Below are positions 10,243-24,161 of a DNA stretch of 64,000 bases, one piece after another. A program made the position numbers and the translations under genes. Positions within the stretch are counted from its first letter, which is position 1, and every line of letters starts with the position of its first letter. The DNA is from Margaritifera margaritifera (taxonomy: Eukaryota; Mollusca; Bivalvia; Unionida; Margaritiferidae): contig JAQPZY010001128.1 of assembly GCA_029931535.1 (NCBI GenBank), positions 650,501-714,500 of the forward strand, in the 5' to 3' direction. The notes beneath the pieces were generated by a model. It did not search any database. It worked only from the letters and a program-made list of their open reading frames with translations, and was not told the origin of the DNA.

Positions 10243-12753
10243 GGATAGACAATGCTTCACATGTAAGGAATGGGGTCACATCACGCTCGATTGTCCAAAA
10301 AGGAAGGGGTTTGTCCAGAGAGTCGCGGTTGCTACTGAAAGCAGAGCATGGTCAGGAGGCGGTAAGCGCGATGATTTTCCGCGTGATAATTCGGCATCTA
10401 ATAACGCGAATAAGGTATACGAGTTCGCAGCGCGTGCACAGATCGGTCATGATGTTATTCAGTCGATCGGCACTTGTCTTTTTCCCGAGGCGAGGGTACC
10501 GACTGCTACTGGTACCGCCAACGGTCAAGAAGTCACGGTCTTACGCGATACCGGGTGCACGGGCGTCGTAGTAAAGCGGAGTCTCGTTAGGGATGACCAA
10601 ATGCTTGGTTGGAAATCCCCGTGCATGTTATTAGATCAAACGATTGATCGCGTTCCCGTCGCGAGAATAGAAATCGAGACGCCTTTTCTGACCGGAACCG
10701 TAGAAGCTCTGTGTATGGAAAACCCCATATACGACCTAACAATCGGAAATGTCGAGGGATCCAGACTCCCAACTCTCTCTGATTTCCGGTTTCCCGTTGT
10801 ACAAGCGGTCGAAATTAGGGCGCAGGTGCAGGCGGAGAAAACGCCACTACGTAAGTTGAAACTTCCGGAAGCCGTGACCGATATCTCGCGCGATGAATTT
10901 ACGCGTGAGCAAGGCCATGACGCGTCCTTGAGCGCGACCGCGGAGAGGATCGTGTCCGGTACCGCGAAACATTGTAAAGGCGGGGCAAGTTTGAAATTTG
11001 TACGTAGGGAAGGGTTAATGTACAGGCAATTTACCACGTTGGATGGTAGAAAGTATTTCCAACTGGTTGTCCCCCAGAAATTCAGGTCCCGTATACTTAG
11101 AGTAGCGCACGAGTCCGGTAGTGCAGGTCACTTGAGTAGGAAGAGGACGACTGACAAAGTGTTAAGAGAATTTTATTGGCCAGGTGTAAATAGTGATATA
11201 GCACGATTCTGTCGTTCGTGTGATGTATGCCATAAAACTGTTGAAAGGGGCGTTTTGAACGTCGTATGTATTGCTGTCATAGAAGACGAGCCGAGTGACC
11301 CCAACACAGAAATTCCCCTTGAGTACCCCATGGTTGTAGGAAATGAGGGAATAGATATGGTCAGCGTGTGCCCAGAATTACCTGAAGGTCAGCGTCAGCA
11401 AGTCAGGGAAATTTTAAGTAAGTACCCAGACGTATTTACAGATCGACCAGGTAATACTGGATTAATAACGCACGAGATAAACTTGAGTACCTCGGAGCCA
11501 ATCAGAATAAAGGGATATCCAATACCCTTTAACGCACGGGAGACAATCGACGAGGAAGTAGGTAAAATGTTAGACCTGGGAGTGATTGAACCCTCAAACT
11601 CTCCCTATTCTTCCCCCGTGGTATTGGTCCGAAAGAAAGACGGAACGAATCGATTTTGCATAGACTTTCGACAACTAAATAAAGTCACCGTGTTTGATGC
11701 TGAACCGATGCCAGACATGGAGGGCTTGTTTTCAAAATTGGCGGGGGCACCAGTACATTTCTAAATTAGATCTCACAAAAGGATATTGGCAGGTGCCCAT
11801 CGCTGAAAATGCCCGCGTATTAACGGCATTCGCGACCCCTAAAGGTCTTTTCCAGTTTAAGGTTATGCCTTTTGGTCTGGTTAACGCCGGTGCGTCGTGC
11901 GTGCGTCTTATGCGAAAATTGTTGAAAGGCATGAACAACGTAGATAGTTTTGTCGACGATATTCTAGTATATACACATACCTGGGAAGAGCATGTTAGGG
12001 TATTAGTCGATCTGTTCGACAGACTCCGCAAGGCGAATCTCACAGCGAGACCCTCCAAGTGTAGCATAGCATATTCTAACTTGGAATGCTTGGGCCATCT
12101 AGTAAGTGGGTCAGGGCAGTTAAAACCCCACCCTGATAAAATTGAAGCGATTAAAGACGCTCCTAGGCCAGAAACCAAGAAACAGATACGATCGTTTCTT
12201 GGAGTGATAGGTTTTTTATAGGAAGTTCGTCCCAAATTTCGCCGCTATAGCTAGTCCATTGACGGATTTAACTAGGAAAGGGCAGCCAAATAAAGTTTCT
12301 TGGGGTTTATGCCAAGAGAAAGCTTTTAACGCCCTTAAGGCAAGATTGATCAGTGCACCGATCCTAAAGTTGCCAGAATTAAATAAATCGTTCATATTGA
12401 GAACTGATGCATCCGACACGGGCTTAGGAGCAGTTTTGCTACAGGAGCAAGACGGGGTAAAGTTACCCATAGCTTATGCTAGTAGGAAATTGCTGCCTAG
12501 GGAGCAAAACTACTCCGTGATCGAAAAGGAGTGCTTGGCACTGGTGTGGGGTATAGGTAAATTCCACACGTACCTTTTTGGAAGGGAATTTGTCCTTGAA
12601 ACGGACCATCAGCCTCTCATATATTTGAACAAGGCAAAAGTTGCCAATGCAAGATTGATGCGTTGGGCATTGACTTTGCAGCCATATCGTTTCCGGATCG
12701 AAGCAATCAGAGGGTCGGAAAATGTAGGGGCCGATTATTTAAGCAGAGTGTGA
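10205..12753 (+). pseudogene. pol: Pol (copy 3), two +1 frameshifts in RT
   Basis: Closest to copy 1 (shares GAGTTCGCAG, CACGCTCGATTG and GCCAATGCAAG). One extra G in the run at 11743-11747 shifts the frame just after the LFSKLAG segment of RT. One extra T in the run at 12212-12217 shifts it again after FLG.IGF. The RT catalytic FVDD lies between the two breaks, and RNase H lies after them. It also has a Leu-to-Val change beside the second break (GGAGTG for GGATTG). Both indels are in homopolymers, so sequencing error must be excluded before calling the copy dead. Confidence 0.88.
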
Positions 12754-12877
12754 TTTGCAGTCTTTTTTTCCTTTCCATGATATTCTGGTAATGTAAATAA
12801 TACGTTTCAGTTTGTATTTTTGCAAAATTCCGTGATTTTCTAAAAGTGCTTCCACTTTTTTTTAAGGGGGGAGGTAT

Positions 12878-14360
12878 TGTCACGGAATTGTATGGTTTAT
12901 ATCAATATGTATATGTGGTCAAAAATGTATTCGGGTTTCGTTTCTGACTAGAGCGTTACTCGGGGGTTGTTTATTTTTTCGGCTCTAGTTATTTTGAAAT
13001 ACTGAGCGCAATTCACCCCATGCTGCACGTGCAAATTGCCTGCAGTGGAAACTCACGTACCTAGCTGCTGCGCATATCTGTCACAGCTAGAGTACATATA
13101 GAGCGAATTCTCTATAAACAAATTACACTACGACGAGTCTTGTCAGAAAGCTTACCTCTTTACGAGAGCAAAACTTCAGCTGTAGAGGTATGTGAAATTT
13201 AAGATTGTATTCTTTATCACTATTCATTTTATATGACATAATTGTTTCATATATTAGATGTTTTAGAATTTATTCTAAATTCTACAGAGAGTCAATACCT
13301 AGGTCATACAACGCCATGATATTAGAAATCCTATAGGCTGGTTCAAGTTAGCTATTTGTTGTAACTGAACAGACGGGTATTATTTCATTATACGCGGCAT
13401 GCATTGAATGATTAATGTAATGTGTAACGAGACGTAATTCATGTGCGCGCAATGCGCAACATATATCAATACGAAAGTACTAACCGTGTCATATGTACTG
13501 CACGGTTTAGTTGTTATACTTTTAGCTGTTCCATATGTATGGTTTGGTGGTGTGAAGTCACAGAACTCTGTGTGGTTTCGTGTGACGTGTACGCTGTGTC
13601 TGGTGACGTTGTTTCGGAAGAGTGTACTGGTTTTCTCGATGCGAGGGACCAAGGCTTCTCGACCAAGGGGTCTGTGTTAATGTGAAGGCTCTCGAGGGAT
13701 CCTTCAACAGACTGGGAGGGGTGGACCATGCGTGGTGGCTCCTCGACCATGGACTAGAGCGGGTGGAACCGTAGATACATCTTGGTCGTCAAACGGGCGC
13801 CACGATATTTATATTTATTGCGTGTTCCATTTTATTGTTATCTCAATATTGCTATCTGTGCAAGATTACATTCATTCCCATTTCAATGTCGCTATATGTG
13901 TGATAGATTCATAATTTCATGCATTCCCATTTCATTTTCGTTATATGAACGATATATTCATAAATTCATACATATTCCAATATCGCTTGATGAATTGATA
14001 AATTGATGAGTATCATATTGATAAGTGCATAAATCACATGCTTTGGTCACCCTTGGTACTTAATAAGACCTTGTTTATATTGGGGTGTAAATCATATACT
14101 CTTATTTGTTGATTGGTGATAGGATGCTATTCACGTTTGTTTAAAATTCCATTCGTTAAATTCATCTTTGATTTTTTCTCGTTGAGTTACTTGTTGTTGA
14201 TAGTTCCATGTTAGGAACTTTATAATTTTCCTTATCTTTTTGTTATAATGGTGTCAGATTTGTTCATCTTTAAATTGCGTTTATAAATAAACATCTTATT
14301 AACGCAGTTGCTTTCGGTGTCTTCACTAATCCAGTCCTCACCCGGCTTCATCCTGTGACA
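12878..14360 (+). repeat. LTR C (shared by copies 3 and 4)
   Basis: 1483 bp. It has the same diagnostic variants as LTR A, plus a private extra A (GCGCAATGCGC for GCGCATGCGC) near 13451. Confidence 0.95.
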
Positions 14361-14693
14361 AATGGTGTCAGAAGTGGGATTATTGGATTAGTCGGAGCAC
14401 GGACGTTAGTTTGCATAGGTCTTGACTCCGGTAAGATTTTTTCAGTTATTTATTTCAGATTGTGACCTTCCTGACAAGAACTAATTCAGGCGGGTGAGTG
14501 AATACCTCACTCATATTTTGTTTTATTTACCATTTGTTTATCATATATACATATTGCATATATTTGGAGAAGGGATATACGGTTGGTTCGTGTAGTCCTA
14601 AAAATTGTATGTGTTATATGATAGTGCACTTAGGATTGGTGATCTTATCAGATAGTGCACTTAGGATTGGTGATCTTATCAACAGTATTTATC

Positions 14694-14981
14694 ATGTCGT
14701 CACTCAAGGATCTAGTGGAGATGGGCAAACAGTTTGGGTATGAGGGGGAGGCCCTTATAAAATTCGTTCAGGAGGAGCAGGCTCGGGAAAGGGATCAAAG
14801 GGTAAAGGAGAGAGATATAGAAAGGGAAACATTAGAATTAGAGATATCATTTGAAAGGGAGAAAATGCTATTTGAGGAAAAGAAGATAGAACTAGAGAAG
14901 GAGAAGATAGAACTAGAGAAGCAGGCAGAGAAGGAAAGGATAGGGTGGAAACTTTCAATCTGGGAAGGGTATAAATCGTAG
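14694..14981 (+). CDS. gag: Truncated Gag, coiled-coil N-terminus (copy 4)
   Basis: Same frame and product as the other copies. Confidence 0.6.
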   Translation: MSSLKDLVEMGKQFGYEGEALIKFVQEEQARERDQRVKERDIERETLELEISFEREKMLFEEKKIELEKEKIELEKQAEKERIGWKLSIWEGYKS

Positions 14982-17486
14982 GGATAGACAATGCTTCACA
15001 TGTAAGGAATGGGGTCACATCACGCCCGATTGTCCAAAAAGGAAGGGGTTTGTCCAGAGAGTCGCGGTTGCTATTGAAAGCAGAGCATGGTCAGGAGGCG
15101 GTAAGCGCAATGATTTTCCGCGTGATAATTCGGCATCTAATAACGCGAATAAGGTATACGAGTCCGCAGCGCGTGCACAGATCGGTCATGATGTTATTCA
15201 GTCGATCGGCACTTGTCTTTTTCCCGAGGCGAGGGTACCGACTGCTACTGGTACCGCCAACGGTCAAGAAGTCACGGTCTTACGCGATACCGGGTGCACG
15301 GGCGTCGTAGTAAAGCGGAGTCTCGTTAGGGATGACCAAATGCTTGGTTGGAAATCCCCGTGCATGTTATTAGATCAAACGATTGATCGCGTTCCCGTCG
15401 CGAGAATAGAAATCGAGACGCCTTTTCTGACCGGAAACCGTAGAAGCTCTGTGTATGGAAAACCCCATATACGACCTAACAATCGGAAATGTCGAGGGAT
15501 CCAGACTCCCAACTCTCTCTGATTTCCGGTTTCCCGTTGTACAAGCGGTTGAAATTAGGGCGCAGGCGGAGGAAAACGCCACTACGTAAGTTGAAACTTC
15601 CGGAAGCCGTGACCGATATCTCGCGCGATGAATTTACGCGTGAGCAAGGCCATGACGCGTCCTTGAGCGCGACCGCGGAGAGGATCGTGTCCGGTACCGC
15701 GAAACATTGTAAAGGCGGGGCAAGTTTGAAATTTGTACGTAGGGAAGGGTTAATGTACAGGCAATTTACCACGTTGGATGGTAGAAAGTATTTCCAACTG
15801 GTTGTCCCCCAGAAATTCAGGTCCCGTATACTTAGAGTAGCGCACGAGTCCGGTAGTGCAGGTCACTTGAGTAGGAAGAGGACGACTGACAAAGTGTTAA
15901 GAGAATTTTATTGGCCAGGTGTAAATAGTGATATAGCATGATTCTGTCGTTCGTGTGATGTATGCCATAAAACTGTTGAAAGGGGCGTTTTGAACGTCGT
16001 ATGTATTGCTGTCATAGAAGACGAGCCGAGTGACCCCAACACAGAAATTCCCCTTGAGTACCCCATGGTTGTAGGAAATGAGGGAATAGATATGGTCAGC
16101 GTGTGCCCAGAATTACCTGAAGGTCAGCGTCAGCAAGTCAGGGAAATTTTAAGTAAGTACCCAGACGTATTTACAGATCGACCAGGTAATACTGGATTAA
16201 TAACGCACGAGATAAACTTGAGTACCTCGGAGCCAATCAGAATAAAGGGATATCCAATACCCTTTAACGCACGGGAGACAATCGACGAGGAAGTAGGTAA
16301 AATGTTAGACCTGGGAGTGATTGAACCCTCAAACTCTCCCTATTCTTCCCCCGTGGTATTGGTCCGAAAGAAAGACGGAACGAATCGATTTTGCATAGAC
16401 TTTCGACAACTAAATAAAGTCACCGTGTTTGATGCTGAACCGATGCCAGACATGGAGGGCTTGTTTTCAAAATTGGCGGGGCACCAGTACATTTCTAAAT
16501 TAGATCTCACAAAAGGATATTGGCAGGTGCCCATCGCTGAAAATGCCCGCGTATTAACGGCATTCGCGACCCCTAAAGGTCTTTTCCAGTTTAAGGTTAT
16601 GCCTTTTGGTCTGGTTAACGCCGGTGCGTCGTGCGTGCGTCTTATGCGAAAATTGTTGAAAGGCATGAACAACGTAGATAGTTTTGTCGACGATATTCTA
16701 GTATATACACATACCTGGGAAGAGCATGTTAGGGTATTAGTCGATCTGTTCGACAGACTCCGCAAGGCGAATCTCACAGCGAGACCCTCCAAGTGTAGCA
16801 TAGCATATTCTAACTTGGAATGCTTGGGCCATCTAGTAAGTGGGTCAGGGCAGTTAAAACCCCACCCTGATAAAATTGAAGCGATTAAAGACGCTCCTAG
16901 GCCAGAAACCAAGAAACAGATACGATCGTTTCTTGGATTGATAGGTTTTTATAGGAAGTTCGTCCCAAATTTCGCCGCTATAGCTAGTCCATTGACGGAT
17001 TTAACTAGGAAAGGGCAGCCAAATAAAGTTTCTTGGGGTTTATGCCAAGAGAAAGCTTTTAACGCCCTTAAGGCAAGATTGATCAGTGCACCGATCCTAA
17101 AGTTGCCAGAATTAAATAAATCGTTCATATTGAGAACTGATGCATCCGACACGGGCTTAGGAGCAGTTTTGCTACAGGAGCAAGACGGGGTAAAGTTACC
17201 CATAGCTTATGCTAGTAGGAAATTGCTGCCTAGGGAGCAAAACTACTCCGTGATCGAAAAGGAGTGCTTGGCACTGGTGTGGGGTATAGGTAAATTCCAC
17301 ACGTACCTTTTTGGAAGGGAATTTGTCCTTGAAACGGACCATCAGCCTCTCATATATTTGAACAAGGCAAAAGTTGCCAACGCAAGATTGATGCGTTGGG
17401 CATTGACTTTGCAGCCATATCGTTTCCGGATCGAAGCAATCAGAGGGTCGGAAAATGTAGGGGCCGATTATTTAAGCAGAGTGTGA
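14944..17486 (+). pseudogene. pol: Pol (copy 4), two frameshifts plus in-frame TGA
   Basis: Shares the TGA (15939-15941) and the 6-base Val-Gln deletion with copy 2. It also has one extra A at 15435-15437 (CCGGAAACCG) after the protease. An extra G near 15571 (GGAGGAAAACG) restores a third frame that runs to the end. The RT and RNase H part (from 15990) is open and identical in layout to copy 2. It is the most damaged of the six copies. Confidence 0.88.
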
Positions 17487-17610
17487 TTTGCAGTTTTTTT
17501 TTCCTTTCCATGATATTCTGGTAATGTAAATAATACGTTTCAGTTTGTATTTTTGCAAAATTCCGTGATTTTCTAAAAGTGCTTCCACTTTTTTTTAAGG
17601 GGGGAGGTAT

Positions 17611-19091
17611 TGTCACGGAATTGTATGGTTTATATCAATATGTATATGTGGTCAAAAATGTATTCGGGTTTCGTTTCTGACTAGAGCGTTACTCGGGGGT
17701 TGTTTATTTTTTCGGCTCTAGTTATTTTGAAATACTGAGCGCAATTCACCCCATGCTGCACGTGCAAATTGCCTGCAGTGGAAACTCACGTACCTAGCTG
17801 CTGCGCATATCTGTCACAGCTAGAGTACATATAGAGCGAATTCTCTATAAACAAATTACACTACGACGAGTCTTGTCAGAAAGCTTACCTCTTTACGGGA
17901 GCAAAACTTCAGCTGTAGAGGTATGTGAAATTTAAGATTGTATTCTTTATCACTATTCATTTTATATGACATAATTGTTTCATATATTAGATGTTTTAGA
18001 ATTTATTCTAAATTCTACAGAGAGTCAATACCTAGGTCATACAACGCCATGATATTAGAAATCCTATAGGCTGGTTCAAGTTAGCTATTTGTTGTAACTG
18101 AACAGACGGGTATTATTTCATTATACGCGGCATGCATTGAATGATTAATGTAATGTGTAACGAGACGTAATTCATGTGCGCGCATGCGCAACATATATCA
18201 ATACGAAAGTACTAACCGTGTCATATGTACTGCACGGTTTAGTTGTTATACTTTTAGCTGTTCCATATGTATGGTTTGGTGGTGTGAAGTCACAGAACTC
18301 TGTGTGGTTTCGTGTGACGTGTACGCTGTGTCTGGTGACGTTGTTTCGGAAGAGTGTACTGGTTTTCTCGATGCGAGGGACCAAGGCTTCTCGACCAAGG
18401 GGTCTGTTAAATGTGAAGGCTCTCGAGGGATCCTTCAACAGACTGGGAGGGGTGGACCATGCGTGGTGGCTCCTTGACCATGGACTAGAGCGGGTGGAAC
18501 CGTAGATACATCTTGGTCGTCAAACGGGCGCCACGATAGTTATATTTATTGCGTGTTCCATTTTATTGTTATCTCAATATTGCTATCTGTGCAAGATTAC
18601 ATTCATTCCCATTTCAATGTCGCTATATGTGTGATAGATTCATAATTTCCTGCATTCCCATTTCATTTTCGTTATATGAACGATATATTCATAAATTCAT
18701 ACATATTCCAATATCGCTTGATGAATTGATAAATTGATGAGTATCATATTGATAAGTGCATAAATCACATGCTTTGGTCACCCTTGGTACTTAATAAGAC
18801 CTTGTTTATATTGGGGTGTAGATCATATACTCTTATTTGTTGATTGGTGATAGGATGCTATTCACGTTTGTTTAAAATTCCATTCGTTAAATTCATCTTT
18901 GATTTTTTCTCGTTGAGTTACTTGTTGTTGATAGTTCCATGTTAGGAACTTTATAATTTTCCTTATCTTTTTGTTATAATGGTGTCAGATTTGTTCATCT
19001 TTAAATTGCGTTTATAAATAAACATCTTATTAACGCAGTTGCTTTCGGTGTCTTCACTAATCCAGTCCTCACCCGGCTTCATCCTGTGACA
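17611..19091 (+). repeat. LTR D (shared by copies 4 and 5)
   Basis: 1481 bp, matching LTR B at nearly all diagnostic sites but with GATAAGTGCA rather than GATAAGCGCA. Confidence 0.95.
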
Positions 19092-19424
19092 AATGGTGTG
19101 AGAAGTGGGATTATTGGATTAGTCGGAGCACGGACGTTAGTTTGCATAGGTCTTGACTCCGGTAAGATTTTTTCAGTTATTTATTTCAGATTGTGACCTT
19201 CCTGACAAGAACTAATTCAGGCGGGTGAGTGAATACCTCACTCATATTTTGTTTTATTTACCATTTGTTTATCATATATACATATTGCATATATTTGGAG
19301 AAGGGATATACGGTTGGTTCGTGTAGTCCTAAAAATTGTATGTGTTATATGATAGTGCACTTAGGATTGGTGATCTTATCAGATAGTGCACTTAGGATTG
19401 GTGATCTTATCAACAGTATTTATC

Positions 19425-19712
19425 ATGTCGTCACTCAAGGATCTAGTGGAGATGGGCAAACAGTTTGGGTATGAGGGGGAGGCCCTTATAAAATTCGTTC
19501 AGGAGGAGCAGGCTCGGGAAAGGGATCAAAGGGTAAAGGAGAGAGATATAGAAAGGGAAACATTAGAATTAGAGATATCATTTGAAAGGGAGAAAATGCT
19601 ATTTGAGGAAAAGAAGATAGAACTAGAGAAGGAGAAGATAGAACTAGAGAAGCAGGCAGAGAAGGAAAGGATAGGGTGGAAACTTTCAATCTGGGAAGGG
19701 TATAAATCGTAG
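19425..19712 (+). CDS. gag: Truncated Gag, coiled-coil N-terminus (copy 5)
   Basis: Same frame and product as the other copies. The sequence just downstream changes (CACTTCACGCC), a variant shared only with copy 6. Confidence 0.6.
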   Translation: MSSLKDLVEMGKQFGYEGEALIKFVQEEQARERDQRVKERDIERETLELEISFEREKMLFEEKKIELEKEKIELEKQAEKERIGWKLSIWEGYKS

Positions 19713-22222
19713 GGATAGACAATGCTTCACATGTAAGGAATGGGGTCACTTCACGCCCGATTGTCCAAAAAGGAAAGGGTTTGTCCAGAGAGTCGCGGTT
19801 GCTATTGAAAGCAGAGCATGGTCAGGAGGCGGTAAGCGCAATGATTTTCCGCGTGATAATTCGGCATCTAATAACGCGAATAAGGTATACGAGTCCGCAG
19901 CGCGTGCACAGATCGGTCATGATGTTATTCAGTCGATCGGCACTTGTCTTTTTCCCGAGGCGAGGGTACCGACTGCTACTGGTACCGCCAACGGTCAAGA
20001 AGTCACGGTCTTACGCGATACCGGGTGCACGGGCGTCGTAGTAAAGCGGAGTCTCGTTAGGGATGACCAAATGCTTGGTTGGAAATCCCCGTGCATGTTA
20101 TTAGATCAAACGATTGATCGCGTTCCCGTCGCGAGAATAGAAATCGAGACGCCTTTTCTGACCGGAACCGTAGAAGCTCTGTGTATGGAAAACCCCATAT
20201 ACGACCTAACAATCGGAAATGTCGAGGGATCCAGACTCCCAACTCTCTCTGATTTCCGGTTTCCCGTTGTACAAGCGGTCGAAATTAGGGCGCAGGTGCA
20301 GGCGGAGAAAACGCCACTACGTAAGTTGAAACTTCCGGAAGCCGTGACCGATATCTCGCGCGATGAATTTACGCGTGAGCAAGGCCATGACGCGTCCTTG
20401 AGCGCGACCGCGGAGAGGATCGTGTCCGGTACCGCGAAACATTGTAAAGGCGGGGCAAGTTTGAAATTTGTACGTAGGGAAGGGTTAATGTACAGGCAAT
20501 TTACCACGTTGGATGGTAGAAAGTATTTCCAACTGGTTGTCCCCCAGAAATTCAGGTCCCGTATACTTAGAGTAGCGCACGAGTCCGGTAGTGCAGGTCA
20601 CTTGAGTAGGAAGAGGACGACTGACAAAGTGTTAAGAGAATTTTATTGGCCAGGTGTAAATAGTGATATAGCACGATTCTGTCGTTCGTGTGATGTATGC
20701 CATAAAACTGTTGAAAGGGGCGTTTTGAACGTCGTATGTATTGCTGTCATAGAAGACGAGCCGAGTGACCCCAACACAGAAATTCCCCTTGAGTACCCCA
20801 TGGTTGTAGGAAATGAGGGAATAGATATGGTCAGCGTGTGCCCAGAATTACCTGAAGGTCAGCGTCAGCAAGTCAGGGAAATTTTAAGTAAGTACCCAGA
20901 CGTATTTACAGATCGACCAGGTAATACTGGATTAATAACGCACGAGATAAACTTGAGTACCTCGGAGCCAATCAGAATAAAGGGATATCCAATACCCTTT
21001 AACGCACGGGAGACAATCGACGAGGAAGTAGGTAAAATGTTAGACCTGGGAGTGATTGAACCCTCAAACTCTCCTTATTCTTCCCCCGTGGTATTGGTCC
21101 GAAAGAAAGACGGAACGAATCGATTTTGCATAGACTTTCGACAACTAAATAAAGTCACCGTGTTTGATGCTGAACCGATGCCAGACATGGAGGGCTTGTT
21201 TTCAAAATTGGCGGGGCACCAGTACATTTCTAAATTAGATCTCACAAAAGGATATTGGCAGGTGCCCATCGCTGAAAATGCCCGCGTATTAACGGCATTC
21301 GCGACCCCTAAAGGTCTTTTCCAGTTTAAGGTTATGCCTTTTGGTCTGGTTAACGCCGGTGCGTCGTGCGTGCGTCTTATGCGAAAATTGTTGAAAGGCA
21401 CGAACAACGTAGATAGTTTTGTGGACGATATTCTAGTATATACACATACCTGGGAAGAGCATGTTAGGGTATTAGTCGATCTGTTCGACAGACTCCGCAA
21501 GGCGAATCTCACAGCGAGACCCTCCAAGTGTAGCATAGCATATTCTAACTTGGAATGCTTGGGCCATCTAGTAAGTGGGTCAGGGCAGTTAAAACCCCAC
21601 CCTGATAAAATTGAAGCGATTAAAGACGCTCCTAGGCCAGAAACCAAGAAACAGATACGATCGTTTCTTGGATTGATAGGTTTTTTATAGGAAGTTCGTC
21701 CCAAATTTCGCCGCTATAGCTAGTCCATTGACGGATTTAACTAGGAAAGGGCAGCCAAATAAAGTTTCTTGGGGTTTATGCCAAGAGAAAGCTTTTAACG
21801 CCCTTAAGGCAAGATTGATCAGTGCACCGATCCTAAAGTTGCCAGAATTAAATAAATCGTTCATATTGTTAACTGATGCATCCGACACGGGCTTAGGAGC
21901 AGTTTTGCTACAGGAGCAAGACGGGGTAAAGTTACCCATAGCTTATGCTAGTAGGAAATTGCTGCCTAGGGAGCAAAACTACTCCGTGATCGAAAAGGAG
22001 TGCTTGGCACTGGTGTGGGGTATAGGTAAATTCCACACGTACCTTTTTGGAAGGGAATTTGTCCTTGAAACGGACCATCAGCCTCTCATATATTTGAACA
22101 AGGCAAAAGTTGCCAACGCAAGATTGATGCGTTGGGCATTGACTTTGCAGCCATATCGTTTCCGGATCGAAGCAATCAGAGGGTCGGAAAATGTAGGGGC
22201 CGATTATTTAAGCAGAGTGTGA
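19675..22222 (+). pseudogene. pol: Pol (copy 5), one +1 frameshift between RT and RNase H
   Basis: Open through protease, zinc finger and RT including FVDD. An extra T at 21681-21686 then shifts the frame at the same T-run hit in copy 3. RNase H continues in the new frame. It shares with copy 6 the changes GGCACGAACAACG (Met to Thr), GTGGACGAT, TCTCCTTATTC and TTGTTAACTGAT (Arg to Leu before TDAS). It retains the Val-Gln codons and CGA that copies 2 and 4 lost. Confidence 0.88.
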
Positions 22223-22347
22223 TTTGCAGTTTTTTTTTCCTTTCCATGATATTCTGGTAATGTAAATAATACGTTTCAGTTTGTATTTTTGCAAAATTCC
22301 GTGATTTTCTAAAAGTGCTTCCACTTTTTTTTTAAGGGGGGAGGTAT

Positions 22348-23828
22348 TGTCACGGAATTGTATGGTTTATATCAATATGTATATGTGGTCAAAAATGTAT
22401 TCGGGTTTCGTTTCTGACTAGAGCGTTACTCGGGGGTTGTTTATTTTTTCGGCTCTAGTTATTTTGAAATACTGAGCGCAATTCACCCCATGCTGCACGT
22501 GCAAATTGCCTGCAGTGGAAACTCACGTACCTAGCTGCTGCGCATATCTGTCACAGCTAGAGTACATATAGAGCGAATTCTCTATAAACAAATTACACTA
22601 CGACGAGTCTTGTCAGAAAGCTTACCTCTTTACGAGAGCAAAACTTCAGCTGTAGAGGTATGTGAAATTTAAGATTGTATTCTTTATCACTATTCATTTT
22701 ATATGACATAATTGTTTCATATATTAGATGTTTTAGAATTTATTCTAAATTCTACAGAGAGTCAATACCTAGGTCATACAACGCCATGATATTAGAAATC
22801 CTATAGGCTGGTTCAAGTTAGCTATTTGTTGTAACTGAACAGACGGGTATTATTTCATTATACGCGGCATGCATTGAATGATTAATGTAATGTGTAACGA
22901 GACGTAATTCATGTGCGCGCATGCGCAACATATATCAATACGAAAGTACTAACCGTGTCATATGTACTGCACGGTTTAGTTGTTATACTTTTAGCTGTTC
23001 CATATGTATGGTTTGGTGGTGTGAAGTCACAGAACTCTGTGTGGTTTCGTGTGACGTGTACGCTGTGTCAGGTGACGTTGTTTCGGAAGAGTGTACTGGT
23101 TTTCTCGATGCGAGGGACCAAGGCTTCTCGACCAAGGGGTCTGTTAAATGTGAAGGCTCTCGAGGGATCCTTCAACAGACTGGGAGGGGTGGACCATGCG
23201 TGGTGGCTCCTTGACCATGGACTAGAGCGGGTGGAACCGTAGATACATCTTGGTCGTCAAACGGGCGCCACGATAGTTATATTTATTGCGTGTTCCATTT
23301 TATTGTTATCTCAATATTGCCATCTGTGCAAGATTACATTCATTCCCATTTCAATGTCGCTATATGTGTGATAGATTCATAATTTCCTGCATTCCCATTT
23401 CATTTTCGTTATATGAACGATATATTCATAAATTCATACATATTCCAATATCGCTTGATGAATTGATAAATTGATGAGTATCATATTGATAAGTGCATAA
23501 ATCACATGCTTTGGTCACCCTTGGTACTTAATAAGACCTTGTTTATATTGGGGTGTAGATCATATACTCTTATTTGTTGATTGGTGATAGGATGCTATTC
23601 ACGTTTGTTTAAAATTCCATTCGTTAAATTCATCTTTGATTTTTTCTCGTTGAGTTACTCGTTGTTGATAGTTCCATGTTAGGAACTTTATAATTTTCCT
23701 TATCTTTTTGTTATAATGGTGTCAGATTTGTTCATCTTTAAATTGCGTTTATAAATAAACATCTTATTAACGCAGTTGCTTTCGGTGTCTTCACTAATCC
23801 AGTCCTCACCCGGCTTCATCCTGTGACA
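22348..23828 (+). repeat. LTR E (shared by copies 5 and 6)
   Basis: 1481 bp, mosaic: TTACGAGAGC as in A/C/F, but GTTAAATG, CGATAGTTAT and GTGTAGATC as in B/D. Private changes include GTGTCAGGTGACG and TTACTCGTTG. Confidence 0.95.
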
Positions 23829-24161
23829 AATGGTGTGAGAAGTGGGATTATTGGATTAGTCGGAGCACGGACGTTAGTTTGCATAGGTCTTGACTCCGGT
23901 AAGATTTTTTCAGTTATTTATTTCAGATTGTGACCTTCCTGACAAGAACTAATTCAGGCGGGTGAGTGAATACCTCACTCATATTTTGTTTTATTTACCA
24001 TTTGTTTATCATATATACATATTGCATATATTTGGAGAAGGGATATACGGTTGGTTCGTGTAGTCCTAAAAATTGTATGTGTTATATGATAGTGCACTTA
24101 GGATTGGTGATCTTATCAGATAGTGCACTTAGGATTGGTGATCTTATCAACAGTATTTATC

